A DNA stretch of 64,000 nt, taken from NCBI RefSeq assembly GCF_964291045.1, contig NZ_OZ197277.1, forward strand, positions 372,001 through 436,000, given 5' to 3'. A program made the position numbers and the translations under genes. This DNA comes from PALSA-1444 sp964291045 (lineage in GTDB: Bacteria > Chlamydiota > Chlamydiia > Chlamydiales > Rhabdochlamydiaceae). Below are positions 45,218 through 53,633 of this stretch, piece by piece (the first letter of the stretch is position 1; each line of letters opens with the position of its first letter). The notes beneath the pieces are model-generated. The model saw nothing but the letters and a program-made list of their open reading frames with translations, was not told the DNA's origin and did no database searches.

Positions 45218-46018
45218 ATGACGCCCTTAAAACTATTTTCTTTTACCAATCTATTTCCCCCAATCCTAAAGAGCCATTCAAATATGGGGATAATATCTCT
45301 AAATGCCATTAATCAGATGGCTAAACGATGCTTTTCGTCAAAAAGATTTTCAGTGGGGGATGTGGTTATATTCAAAGGAGAAAACCCCTTAAAAGGGGAA
45401 AATATTTCACAAAAAACCGGAAGGCCAGGAGTTATTTTTAAAATCACAAAAGATTTAAAAGAAGGGAGTTACATAACCAGAATAACAATCGTATTTTTTA
45501 CTTCTCTGAAAGGTACCAAAAACGATGAAAGAGGGTTAGTAATTCAAAAAGATGAATGGAACAATCTTACAAAAGATTCTAGGCTTATGTCCAATCAAGT
45601 CCTCACTATTGATGATGCGGATAACTTAATCAAGAAAATCGGGGTTTTAACAGCTGATAAATGCCGGGCATTTGTGAAAACAGTTTTAGATTCATTCAAG
45701 CCAAATTTAAAGCGTAAATCTGAGCAAGGAAATATTGTCGAAGTTAAAGCAGAAGAAAATTTATTGTACACAGGTGTTGTTATCTCTAATGGAAAACAAG
45801 AGGAGCCGACAGCTATTGTCGCAAAAATCATAGAGGAGAAAAATAGAGAATCCTCTTTATCCATTGCAACTTCATTTCAAAAGATTGGAGAATCTCAACG
45901 CAAGAATATAGTCATTGATGTTCAAGATATAAATACAGCTTCTAGAGAAACAATGACCGTAGTAGGGAAAGTAAATCCTGAATTGGCTACGGATATTTAT
46001 AACAAAATTAATCAATAA
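45218..46018 (+). CDS. MazF/PemK-like protein with organelle-presequence-like N terminus
   Basis: 266 residues with AAGGAG before the ATG. Residues 44-160 follow the MazF/PemK endoribonuclease pattern: FSVGDVVIF, a KTGRPGVIF strand (family RPAVV), ITIVFFTSLKG, LTKDSRLMSNQVLTID and LIKKIGVL...V..VL. Residues about 172-266 look like a second, more diverged copy (YTGVVISNG, NIVIDVQDI, TVVGKVNPELATDIYNKI). Residues 1-43 have no acidic residue, are Ser/Lys/Arg-rich and end AKRCFSSKR, resembling a mitochondrial targeting presequence rather than a Sec signal. Known MazF toxins cut mRNA, but no antitoxin gene is adjacent. Function is inference. Confidence 0.6.
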   Translation: MTPLKLFSFTNLFPPILKSHSNMGIISLNAINQMAKRCFSSKRFSVGDVVIFKGENPLKGENISQKTGRPGVIFKITKDLKEGSYITRITIVFFTSLKGTKNDERGLVIQKDEWNNLTKDSRLMSNQVLTIDDADNLIKKIGVLTADKCRAFVKTVLDSFKPNLKRKSEQGNIVEVKAEENLLYTGVVISNGKQEEPTAIVAKIIEEKNRESSLSIATSFQKIGESQRKNIVIDVQDINTASRETMTVVGKVNPELATDIYNKINQ

Positions 46019-46044
46019 AATATTGATTAATTTTTGGAAAATAC

Positions 46045-46078
46045 GAAGCGCTTTTTGAATCATTTAAAAAAGCGCTTC
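46045..46078. terminator. Bidirectional terminator hairpin
   Basis: 12-bp stem GAAGCGCTTTTT/AAAAAGCGCTTC with a ~10-nt loop, in the gap between the convergent MazF-like gene and the 261-residue protein gene. The T/A tracts lie within the stem. Confidence 0.7.
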
Positions 46079-46103
46079 TATGAGAGGTTTAAGAAGGTTT
46101 TTT

Positions 46104-46889
46104 TTATGTTTTTGGGAAGTGTTCTGGGTAATCACTAAGCCAGTCACGAGGGTCTTTTTCTTCCTCTAGCATGTCTTTTGTTAGCTGAATATTGTAATCA
46201 CTTATGTAATCATAAATTCTTTGAGATGTTTCTTCATCTAGCATTCCAATATCTGCCCTATGTGCTAAATCATACATATCAAACGCGTCAAGATTCTCAA
46301 CTCTGCCGTTATTAGCTGCAATAAACTGGTCAAGTTCTGGGTTAGCATATCTTAAGGCACAAGTTTCATGAAATTTATTATCAAGTCTCTTACGCATTTC
46401 ACCTTCAATTTCAGGAGCAATGATTTGCCTACGTAATAAGCTGCTAAGATCGATAAGGTCATCATCTGTAGCTTTTTCTAGATCAATTTGGATGAAATCA
46501 TTTGGGTTAGATATCCAATTATCATTGAATGATGCATTCAATTTTCTTTCTGCTTCAGAGTCGACAATTTCTTTTGTTATAAATGGCTTAAGCCATGGAA
46601 TGCTTACATCTGCTGTTTTATTAGACTTAATTTCTTCTTGAGGAGCATTTTGTTCTTGATTAGAATTTATTTTAATAAGAGGCTCTATTTGTTGAGCATT
46701 TTCGTGAGATAAGGAGATAGGAGAAGAAAAATTTAAAGAAGTAGATTCTCTTAGCTTAGAAGATGTTGCTTCAGCAACTTTATTCGTTGTACTTGAAAAA
46801 GCAGCAGTAATCATTTCTCTATTTATTCGTTTAGGAAAGAAAAGAGAAGTTGATTTTCCTATAAATTGAAAACTATTTCTAATAAACAT
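46104..46889 (-). CDS. Unknown 261-residue protein, presequence-like N terminus (paralogue A)
   Basis: ATG with GAGGA upstream. Residues 1-40 (MFIRNSFQFIGKSTSLF.., INREMITAAFSSTTNK) carry five Arg/Lys by residue 24, no acidic residue before residue 25 and an FSS motif, resembling a mitochondrial presequence. A Ser/Asn/Gln-rich linker (to about 85) precedes an acidic helical domain with two or three related helical hairpins: DDDLIDLSSLLRRQIIAPEI..RL and FDMYDLAHRADIGMLDEE..RIYDYI. The pattern vaguely recalls helical RNA-binding repeats but is too weak to assign. The end is DWLSDYPEHFPKT. Same length as paralogue B and about 75% identical over the C-terminal two-thirds. Confidence 0.75.
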   Translation of the reverse strand: MFIRNSFQFIGKSTSLFFPKRINREMITAAFSSTTNKVAEATSSKLRESTSLNFSSPISLSHENAQQIEPLIKINSNQEQNAPQEEIKSNKTADVSIPWLKPFITKEIVDSEAERKLNASFNDNWISNPNDFIQIDLEKATDDDLIDLSSLLRRQIIAPEIEGEMRKRLDNKFHETCALRYANPELDQFIAANNGRVENLDAFDMYDLAHRADIGMLDEETSQRIYDYISDYNIQLTKDMLEEEKDPRDWLSDYPEHFPKT

Positions 46890-47037
46890 TAATTCCTCAT
46901 AAAGTGTGATAATTTCTTATTATTGATATCAATCAATCAAAAAATCAATAAAAATGATTTTTTAATAGGGTGATTGGATACATTGCAAAGCTGTATTCAA
47001 AAAAGAGGGGTGATGGAAGTAAAGGGAGAGAATCTGT

Positions 47038-47823
47038 TTATTTTGGGGGGAAGTGTTCTGGGTAATCACTAAGCCAGTCACGAGGATCCTTTTCCTCCTC
47101 TAGCATGTCTTTTGTTAGCTGAGTATAGTAGTCATCTATGTAATCATAAACTCTTTGGGATGTTTCTTCATCTAGCATTCCAATACGTGCCCTATGTGCT
47201 AAATCATACATGTCAAATGCATCAAGATTTTCAATCCTGCCGTTATTAGCTGCAATAAACTGATCAAGTTCTGGATTAACATGTCCTAAGGCGCAAGTTT
47301 CATTGCACTTGTTAATAAGTCTTTCATCTATCAACTCTTCAATTTCCGGAGCGATAATCTCCCGGCCTAATAAGCAGGTAAGATCGATCAGATCATCATC
47401 TGTAGCCTTGTTTAAATCGAATTGGATGAAATCATTTGGATTAGATATCCAATCATCATTGAATGATGCATTCAATTTTCTTTCTGCTTCAGAATCAATA
47501 ACCCCTCTCGCTATAAATGGCTTAAGCCATGAGAAGCTTATAGTAGTTATTGGTTTAGATGGAATCTCTTCTTGAGGAAGATTTTGTTCATCCCTAGAGT
47601 CTATTTTAAGATGGGCCTCTTCTTTTTGAGCGTTTTTATGAGATAAAGAGATGGGAGAAGAAAGTTTTGAAAGGGCAGAAGGTTTTAACTTAAAAGAAGT
47701 TATTTCAGTAACTTTATGAGTTGTGCTGGAAAAAGCAGCAGTGATCATTTCTCTCTTTATTCGTGTAAGAAAGAAGAACGAGGTTGTTTTTCCTATCAAT
47801 TGAAAACTATTTCTCATATACAT
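47038..47823 (-). CDS. Unknown 261-residue protein, presequence-like N terminus (paralogue B)
   Basis: The start is ATG 47823 (MYMRNSFQLIGK), with GAGG upstream. A longer frame to 47916 is not shared with the paralogue and is rejected. N terminus: Arg/Lys/Ser/Thr/Phe-rich, ITAAFSSTTHK. The C-terminal helical domain is the same as in paralogue A (DDDLIDLTCLLGREIIAPEIEE, FDMYDLAHRARIGMLDEE, DWLSDYPEHFPPK). The most variable part is the linker (residues 45-95), suggesting selection on both ends. Tandem with paralogue A (148-bp gap) and divergent from the propeller-methyltransferase gene. No database family is recognised. Confidence 0.75.
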   Translation of the reverse strand: MYMRNSFQLIGKTTSFFFLTRIKREMITAAFSSTTHKVTEITSFKLKPSALSKLSSPISLSHKNAQKEEAHLKIDSRDEQNLPQEEIPSKPITTISFSWLKPFIARGVIDSEAERKLNASFNDDWISNPNDFIQFDLNKATDDDLIDLTCLLGREIIAPEIEELIDERLINKCNETCALGHVNPELDQFIAANNGRIENLDAFDMYDLAHRARIGMLDEETSQRVYDYIDDYYTQLTKDMLEEEKDPRDWLSDYPEHFPPK

Positions 47824-48034
47824 TCGTACCTCATGTAATGGATTCTCATTATTGAGATCTAAGGGGCAAAAAATCAATCGATTTTTTTTAATCACACGGT
47901 AAAAATTGCATACCATAAAAAAGGTGAGAGCTCCTTCACTGACATAAAAGAATTACAAGTTTTTATATTTAAAAATTGATTTCATTTACTGTTTTTTTTA
48001 CTGTAGATTTTCTTATAGTTTTAAGGAGTTTTAT

Positions 48035-50194
48035 ATGACAATCCTTGCTTCTCTAGGTACTCATTACTCGGAAGAGTATAAAATTAAGTTTTTTGAAAAA
48101 ATAGAGAGCGGTAGTTCTTCTCTTGGGGCAAATGTCTATCAACTTCCAGAGCGGAATTTGATTGGAAAATTTCTGCCTGTAAAAGACTTATGCTATGAAC
48201 ATAAAGAAAGTCTTGTTTCTTTAAAAACACGAATCGAAAGACTCCTCAGAAATTGCTTAGTGACATCACTCTATCAACCAGAGGAAAAAGAAGTTCAGAT
48301 CATTCCTCATCCGGTTCCTATTACCTCTTGGATAGAGCTACAGCAGGCAGAGCTACCTTTACATAGTCTCTCATGCATTAGGTCCGATGGAACGATTAGC
48401 TATGCTTACTTTAATACAGTCAAAACTTGGGATTGGAGAAGTAATACATGGAGTCATACATCCTATCCATTAAGAGAGATCACTGCTTTAGTAGAAGATC
48501 AGGAAGGGCATTTATGCATAGGGGATAATAAAGGAAGCCTTTATCTTCAAAATGAGCTTATTTCTTCTATCATTCAGGGTAAACTTAAGGATATCAAGCG
48601 CCTATCAACTGACCATTATTTAATTCAATTTTATCAAGAATTGGGCCCTTCAGATCATTCTGATTATCCAGGATATATTGATGATTTTAAGATTATAGAT
48701 CTTAAGAAAAAACAATTGATTCTTGGTGTAAAGTTTAATCAACCTCTTGTTAGGAAAGATGGAATCATCATCGATTTTAATCAGGAAACATCAACTCTCT
48801 TTCGCTATGTCTTTCAAGGAGAAACATATCAAAGCCAAGAGATTTTACAGCTTAATCAAAAGATAAAGGCAATTCGGCATGCTGAAGGGAATACGATCGC
48901 TATATGGATTCAAGATACTCATGCAGTTATATTTTTTGATATAAAGACAGGAGTGCAAACAAGTATTCATCACCCTAGATTCAACGAAGATTATTTGAAC
49001 TCGGATTTCCATACTCTTTTAAATCAGGATAAATTGACCTATATCCCTAGAAAAAAAGAACATCTCATTCTTTATCCAAAAATGAACAATTCAAGCACTG
49101 ACATTTTTCTACAAGGTAACAAATGGGGGGTGAGAAGCGTTACAGTTTTATCAAATGGTTTAGTAGTGTGCGGTACACAATCTTCCGGTGCAGGAATCTA
49201 TACGGTTGATAGTAAAAAGGATGTTTACATAATTAAGGATCAGCTTGATCAATCAGTTGAATGGTGTCAGGAGTTAGCAAACGGCTATTTAGCTATTTTT
49301 CTTCAAACCCAAATCAAAATTTTTAGGCCACACTTTAAAGGAAAAAAAGAAAGTAGCTCATTTAAGGATAAGCCATTTCAAGATCAAACTCATTTATTAG
49401 GGTTAGAAATGGCAGCCAAGTTATCACTTCCTCAAGAGGAAGTTATTTATAAAAAAAAACTTTTTATAGGGGAAGGAACATTTTCTTTTACAGAAGCGTT
49501 ACTGGATAAACATCAAAAAACGCATCCTGGCTTAAGATATGTAATTACAGCTACAGAGTTTGGATACCCTGTTGATGATGAAGCCGTTTATACAAGAATC
49601 GACAATTTACAAAAACAAGGAGTCTCTATTTTTTTTGGAATTGATGGAACAAAGATTGATCAAGAGTTTAGAGGAAAACGATTTCAGCGTATTCATTGGA
49701 ATTGCCCGTTTGGAGAAAGTGCAAATGAGAAGGTAGAAGAGGCTTTTAAGAAAGTAATTCCTGATTTTTTTAAGGCTGCTTCTTCTTTACAACTAACCAA
49801 AGATCGTATTCACGTAACTTTAGTTCAACCCACAAATTCTGATTGGAAGAGAATAAGACAGTTACAAAATCCTATTGTTAAAGGAGCAACAGAGGCTAAC
49901 TATAGACTGATTCGAAAAAGACAGTTTAGTCAAGAACGTTATCCTAAGTATCAACATAATAATACGGGGACTACTGTATCTAATATTGGTGAACAGCCAA
50001 AAAGAGAATTCGTTTTTGAAAAAGTAGGCCAACCTGAAAAGGGATTACATCCTTATATGCTCAAAGATCCTTTACAAAAAGAATACACAATTAACAAAGA
50101 ATCTAATAAAGATGATAGCCCTGAAAATTACTATTTTGAGTGCAGTACAGATGAAGACTCATCTGATTATTACGATTCTGATACTGAGTTTTAA
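48035..50194 (+). CDS. Beta-propeller protein fused to BMT5-like (DUF2431) methyltransferase domain
   Basis: 719 residues, AAGGAG before the ATG. Residues about 100-440 contain at least five WD40/propeller-like blades (CIRSDGTISYAYFNTVKTWDW, ALVEDQEGHLCIGDNKGSLY, VLSNGLVVCGTQSSGAGIY). Residues about 475-645 match the BMT5-like Rossmann domain, known from eukaryotic 25S rRNA uridine-N3 methyltransferases: LFIGEGTFSFTEALL (SAM loop, Gly479-Glu-Gly481), VITATEFG, VSIFFGIDGTKI, FQRIHWNCPFGES, RIHVTLVQPTNSDW. The FNFPH motif of the family appears as WNCPFG. The C terminus is Glu/Asp/Tyr-rich (ending DYYDSDTEF). It is probably a eukaryote-derived effector-like enzyme (inference); its substrate is unknown. 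Confidence 0.7.
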   Translation: MTILASLGTHYSEEYKIKFFEKIESGSSSLGANVYQLPERNLIGKFLPVKDLCYEHKESLVSLKTRIERLLRNCLVTSLYQPEEKEVQIIPHPVPITSWIELQQAELPLHSLSCIRSDGTISYAYFNTVKTWDWRSNTWSHTSYPLREITALVEDQEGHLCIGDNKGSLYLQNELISSIIQGKLKDIKRLSTDHYLIQFYQELGPSDHSDYPGYIDDFKIIDLKKKQLILGVKFNQPLVRKDGIIIDFNQETSTLFRYVFQGETYQSQEILQLNQKIKAIRHAEGNTIAIWIQDTHAVIFFDIKTGVQTSIHHPRFNEDYLNSDFHTLLNQDKLTYIPRKKEHLILYPKMNNSSTDIFLQGNKWGVRSVTVLSNGLVVCGTQSSGAGIYTVDSKKDVYIIKDQLDQSVEWCQELANGYLAIFLQTQIKIFRPHFKGKKESSSFKDKPFQDQTHLLGLEMAAKLSLPQEEVIYKKKLFIGEGTFSFTEALLDKHQKTHPGLRYVITATEFGYPVDDEAVYTRIDNLQKQGVSIFFGIDGTKIDQEFRGKRFQRIHWNCPFGESANEKVEEAFKKVIPDFFKAASSLQLTKDRIHVTLVQPTNSDWKRIRQLQNPIVKGATEANYRLIRKRQFSQERYPKYQHNNTGTTVSNIGEQPKREFVFEKVGQPEKGLHPYMLKDPLQKEYTINKESNKDDSPENYYFECSTDEDSSDYYDSDTEF

Positions 50195-50336
50195 GCTTAT
50201 AGGACAAATACAGCTATAAAACTTATTTGTAGGCAACTACTCAATATCCAAGGAACTACAAGAGAGCTTAAAGCTGTAAAATGGATGTAATTTAAGATCT
50301 ATGCACTTTGCATAATCATGACACAGTAGATCTATT

Positions 50337-51134
50337 CTACTGAGCCAGGATGGGTTCATCATGGAATAAAACCGCTTTACTGATTTCATGCTGTTTAGCA
50401 ATAGAGAGCTCTGTTTTTAACCCAAGTGTGTTAAGAGTGTTTTGAATGATTCCCAATGCTTTTTGAGGATGGTTACACTCTTCAGAGAGGTGAGCAAGAT
50501 GGAGGTGCTTCAGTTTGATACAGGCAATATCTTGCAGAAGCTCTGCACATTGCGCATTAGAGAGGTGACCTTGGCGGCTAAGAACCCGTTGTTTATACAC
50601 CATAGGGCGAGATGATGCATGCACCATAGAAGGTTCGTGATTGGCTTCTAGATAGAGAAAATCACACCCTTGGAGGCGATTTTTTACAAGAGTTGTCGCA
50701 AATCCAAGATCTGTGCAAAACCCTAGCTTTAACTGAGCTGTCTCAATGGTAAAAGCCACAGGATCAAGTGTGTCATGCTGAATGCTAAAGGGGTGGATTT
50801 CAAGATCGCCAAATTCAAATGTCTCTCCTGTTGAGAAGATCTTAAACTTTGGGATGTGATCCATGGTTTCTAAGATAGCGTGCGCTGTATCGCTATTTGC
50901 AAAAATAGGGATAGAGTATTTTGATGTGAGTGTTTTTAACGCTCTAATGTGATCGATATGCTCATGGGTAATTAAGATCGCATCGATATCACGAAGATGC
51001 ATGTGGATGTGAGATAGCCTCTCTTCTAACATTTTTAAAGAGAGCCCTGCATCGATTAAAATACGGGTGTTTTTAGTTCCGATGAAGATGGAGTTTCCTT
51101 TAGAACCAGATGCTAGCGGGCAAAATCCAATCAT
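50337..51134 (-). CDS. YycJ/WalJ-like metallo-beta-lactamase-fold hydrolase
   Basis: 265 residues from ATG 51134 (MIGFCPLASGSKGNS, the usual family N terminus). A GTG five codons earlier would give a GTGA overlap. Metal ligands are visible in LITHEHIDHIRAL, CTDLGFA, LEANHE and the late LAHLSEECN. In other bacteria YycJ proteins are predicted exonuclease-type enzymes linked to DNA repair or cell-wall control. Linked to ftsK through a small membrane-protein gene, an arrangement also seen in chlamydiae. Confidence 0.88.
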   Translation of the reverse strand: MIGFCPLASGSKGNSIFIGTKNTRILIDAGLSLKMLEERLSHIHMHLRDIDAILITHEHIDHIRALKTLTSKYSIPIFANSDTAHAILETMDHIPKFKIFSTGETFEFGDLEIHPFSIQHDTLDPVAFTIETAQLKLGFCTDLGFATTLVKNRLQGCDFLYLEANHEPSMVHASSRPMVYKQRVLSRQGHLSNAQCAELLQDIACIKLKHLHLAHLSEECNHPQKALGIIQNTLNTLGLKTELSIAKQHEISKAVLFHDEPILAQ

Positions 51135-51145
51135 GGGCTTTATGA

Positions 51146-51421
51146 TCACTCAGGAGGTATTTGCTGTGCAAGTTCGCTTTTCTTTTTCACATAGAAAAGA
51201 AGGGAGGTGATTCCCATGAAGACAAAGGCACCTGATACAAAGTAGTTGTTTAAAGAAGGGGGAGGCTCTTCGACTTCTAAAAGAAGTTCACTCAGCTCTT
51301 CTTCAGGAAAAGGGAGAAGATCCCAAATCGCTGCAATAAGAGCAAACACGCAGAGGATAATCCCCACCATTTTCAGGCGGGAGTTAAGAGTCTTTTCAAG
51401 GGAGTTATTCATCTTTGTCAT
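51146..51421 (-). CDS. Small two-helix membrane protein
   Basis: 91 residues. Hydrophobic segments lie at about 18-36 (VGIILCVFALIAAIWDLL) and 60-77 (FVSGAFVFMGITSLLFYV), separated by an acidic proline-rich loop (EEELSELLLEVEEPPPS). The start ATG lies inside the ftsK end (17-bp overlap) and its end overlaps the hydrolase gene region, so it is an operon member. A second ATG three codons on is equally possible. Function unknown; a role near the FtsK divisome is only suggested by position. Confidence 0.65.
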   Translation of the reverse strand: MTKMNNSLEKTLNSRLKMVGIILCVFALIAAIWDLLPFPEEELSELLLEVEEPPPSLNNYFVSGAFVFMGITSLLFYVKKKSELAQQIPPE

Positions 51422-53633
51422 TTTTAATTAATACCTGCCTCTCTTTATTGCCTTCTTGAGTACTTACAACGCCGTGAAGCTCAAGCGCATCAATTAAGCT
51501 TGCAGCTCTTGAATACCCGATTTTGAACTTTCTTTGCAAATAGGTTGTAGAGGCTTTTTGCGTATGGATGACAATTTGTTTTGCCTCTTCATAAAGCTCA
51601 TCTTGAGGCTCATCATCCATGTCATCTCCTCCTAAATGAGAAGACATCGTATCAAATGAAGGGATGAGGTATTGAGGAGATGCTTGACCATAGAGGTACT
51701 CTAACACTTTAGAGATGTCATCATCACTTAAGTAAGCCCCTTGAGAACGGAGAAGCTGCGATGTTCCAGGAGCTAAGAAGAGCATATCTCCATTTCCAAG
51801 AAGGGTTTCAGCTCCTGTATCATCGAGAATAATTTGAGAGTTAATCCGGCTAGCTACTTTAAACGCAATACGGGTAGGGAAGTTAGCTTTAATGAGTCCT
51901 GTGATCACCTCTCTTGAAGGGCGCTGAGTGGCTAAGATGAGGTGAATGCCAACCGCTCTTGCCATTTGAGCAATCCTTGCAATCGGGGTTTCTAAATCAG
52001 AACTTGAGGCCATCATGAGATCGGCAAACTCATCAATAATCCCTACAATGGCAAACATCTTTTCGGGAATAGAAAGACTTAAAGACGCCTCAAACTCTAA
52101 ATTAATTTTACGGGAGTTAAATGCAGTGATATTACGGACCCCTAGCTGCTTTAAGATTTCATACCGATTTTGCATCTCTTTTACCATCCAGTTAAGCGCT
52201 GCATAAGCGCCGTGAGGCTCGGTGATGACAGGAGCAATAAGGTGAGGTAAATTCGTATAAGGTGTAAGTTCTACTTTTTTGGGATCGATCATGATGAGTT
52301 TCACTTCATCAGGGGATGCATTCATCACAATCGACATGATAATTGTATTAATACAGACAGACTTTCCAGAGCCGGTAGCTCCCGCAATCAGACAGTGAGG
52401 CATCTTGGCAAGATCACTCACCACGTTTTCTCCTGTCACTGTTTTTCCTAAGATCACAGGGATGTGAAGCTTTTTAGACCCTTGCTGATAGCTAATAAGC
52501 ATCTCTTTAAAGCTCACCTCTTGAGGGTAAGGAGACGGTATTTCAACACCGACTGCAGCTTTTCCAGGGATGGGGGCTATGATCCGGATCGATTTGGCTT
52601 GGAGTTTAAGGGCGATATCGTTTTCAAGAGCGGTGATTTTTTGTACCTTGACTCCAACTGCTGGATGAATTTCAAATGAGCTAATGGTCGGGCCGCAATT
52701 AATATCTCCCACTTTGGCTTCAATACCAAAGCTATGCAGCGTCTCTTCTAAGATCTCTGCTTGCCTCTTTAGCTCTTTTTTTAAAGACGGCTGATCAATT
52801 TTTTTCGCATTGGTAAGAAGTGAAGGAGGGGGAAGCGTGTATCTTCCTGAAGAAGAGGGCTTAAACGGTTTAACGCTTTTTTTTTCCTCTCTTTCTGCAG
52901 CGGTGCGAATTTTAGGCTCATAAGAGAGCGCTTTCTCAGGTTTTTCTTGAGGAGGGGGAGTGTAGACAGGTGTGATGTGTTTATAAGGGATATCAATAGG
53001 CTCAACTTCAAAAGAAGGCACTTCTTCTTGAAGAGAGGGTTTGGGTTTTAAGAGCTTAACGAGGTTAATCTCTAGTAAAAAGACAAAGGAGAGAAAAGCT
53101 AGAAGGAAGAAAGTGATAGCTACCCCCAAATTCCCGAGAAGATGGTAGAGATTATAGAGCGGAATATCTCGGTAGAGATAGTAAAGGGGGACCCCTCCTA
53201 AATAGTTTCTTAAGGCGTAGTGAGGGTAGGGGAAATTAAATCTTAAGTTTTCAGAGAGTATTTTATGCTTCAGCGCTCCTGGAAGGGGAAGAGCAATATC
53301 TGCATAAAGGCTAAAGAGAACTCCTAAAGAAATCATGAATAAAAGTAAGTAGATCGCTTTAGATTTAAGAGAGGGGATTTCAGAATAAATGAGAAGAGAC
53401 CATCCCATCCATCCCATGAAAGCTAGAAAAGGGTAGGCGGTGAGTCCAAAAAGATAAAGGAGGAGCCAGGCGTAGTGGTGGCCGATGAGCCCTAGCCAGT
53501 TAGGAGTTGTTTCAAAGCTGTTATAGCTTAGTAAGCTAAGTAGAGATAAAAATGTGAAAAAAAGGAGTAAAAGCCCTTTAAGTTCAGGGTGAGAAGGCGG
53601 TGTGCTAAGTGTACGGGTGTCTTTTTTTATCAT
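51405..53633 (-). CDS. ftsK: DNA translocase FtsK/SpoIIIE
   Basis: 742 residues from ATG 53633, in an ATGA overlap with uppP. The N-terminal part has four membrane helices (about 20-190), then a short proline/charged linker, much shorter than in E. coli. The motor domain contains GATGSGKSVCINT (Walker A), LIMIDPKKVELTPY, IIDEFADLMM (Walker B) and ATQRPSREVITGLIKANFPTRIAF. The C-terminal gamma winged helix (YLQRKFKIGYSRAASLIDALELHGVV) reads polar DNA sequences. It pumps chromosome DNA at the septum. Confidence 0.96.
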   Translation of the reverse strand: MIKKDTRTLSTPPSHPELKGLLLLFFTFLSLLSLLSYNSFETTPNWLGLIGHHYAWLLLYLFGLTAYPFLAFMGWMGWSLLIYSEIPSLKSKAIYLLLFMISLGVLFSLYADIALPLPGALKHKILSENLRFNFPYPHYALRNYLGGVPLYYLYRDIPLYNLYHLLGNLGVAITFFLLAFLSFVFLLEINLVKLLKPKPSLQEEVPSFEVEPIDIPYKHITPVYTPPPQEKPEKALSYEPKIRTAAEREEKKSVKPFKPSSSGRYTLPPPSLLTNAKKIDQPSLKKELKRQAEILEETLHSFGIEAKVGDINCGPTISSFEIHPAVGVKVQKITALENDIALKLQAKSIRIIAPIPGKAAVGVEIPSPYPQEVSFKEMLISYQQGSKKLHIPVILGKTVTGENVVSDLAKMPHCLIAGATGSGKSVCINTIIMSIVMNASPDEVKLIMIDPKKVELTPYTNLPHLIAPVITEPHGAYAALNWMVKEMQNRYEILKQLGVRNITAFNSRKINLEFEASLSLSIPEKMFAIVGIIDEFADLMMASSSDLETPIARIAQMARAVGIHLILATQRPSREVITGLIKANFPTRIAFKVASRINSQIILDDTGAETLLGNGDMLFLAPGTSQLLRSQGAYLSDDDISKVLEYLYGQASPQYLIPSFDTMSSHLGGDDMDDEPQDELYEEAKQIVIHTQKASTTYLQRKFKIGYSRAASLIDALELHGVVSTQEGNKERQVLIKNDKDE

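Noticed and set aside
45218..46889. Classical mazEF-type toxin-antitoxin operon
   Set aside because: The genes converge, are separated by a terminator hairpin, and the 261-residue protein does not look like a DNA-binding antitoxin.
47824..47916. Longer start for paralogue B
   Set aside because: The extra 31 residues are absent in paralogue A, and ATG 47823 has GAGG at proper distance.
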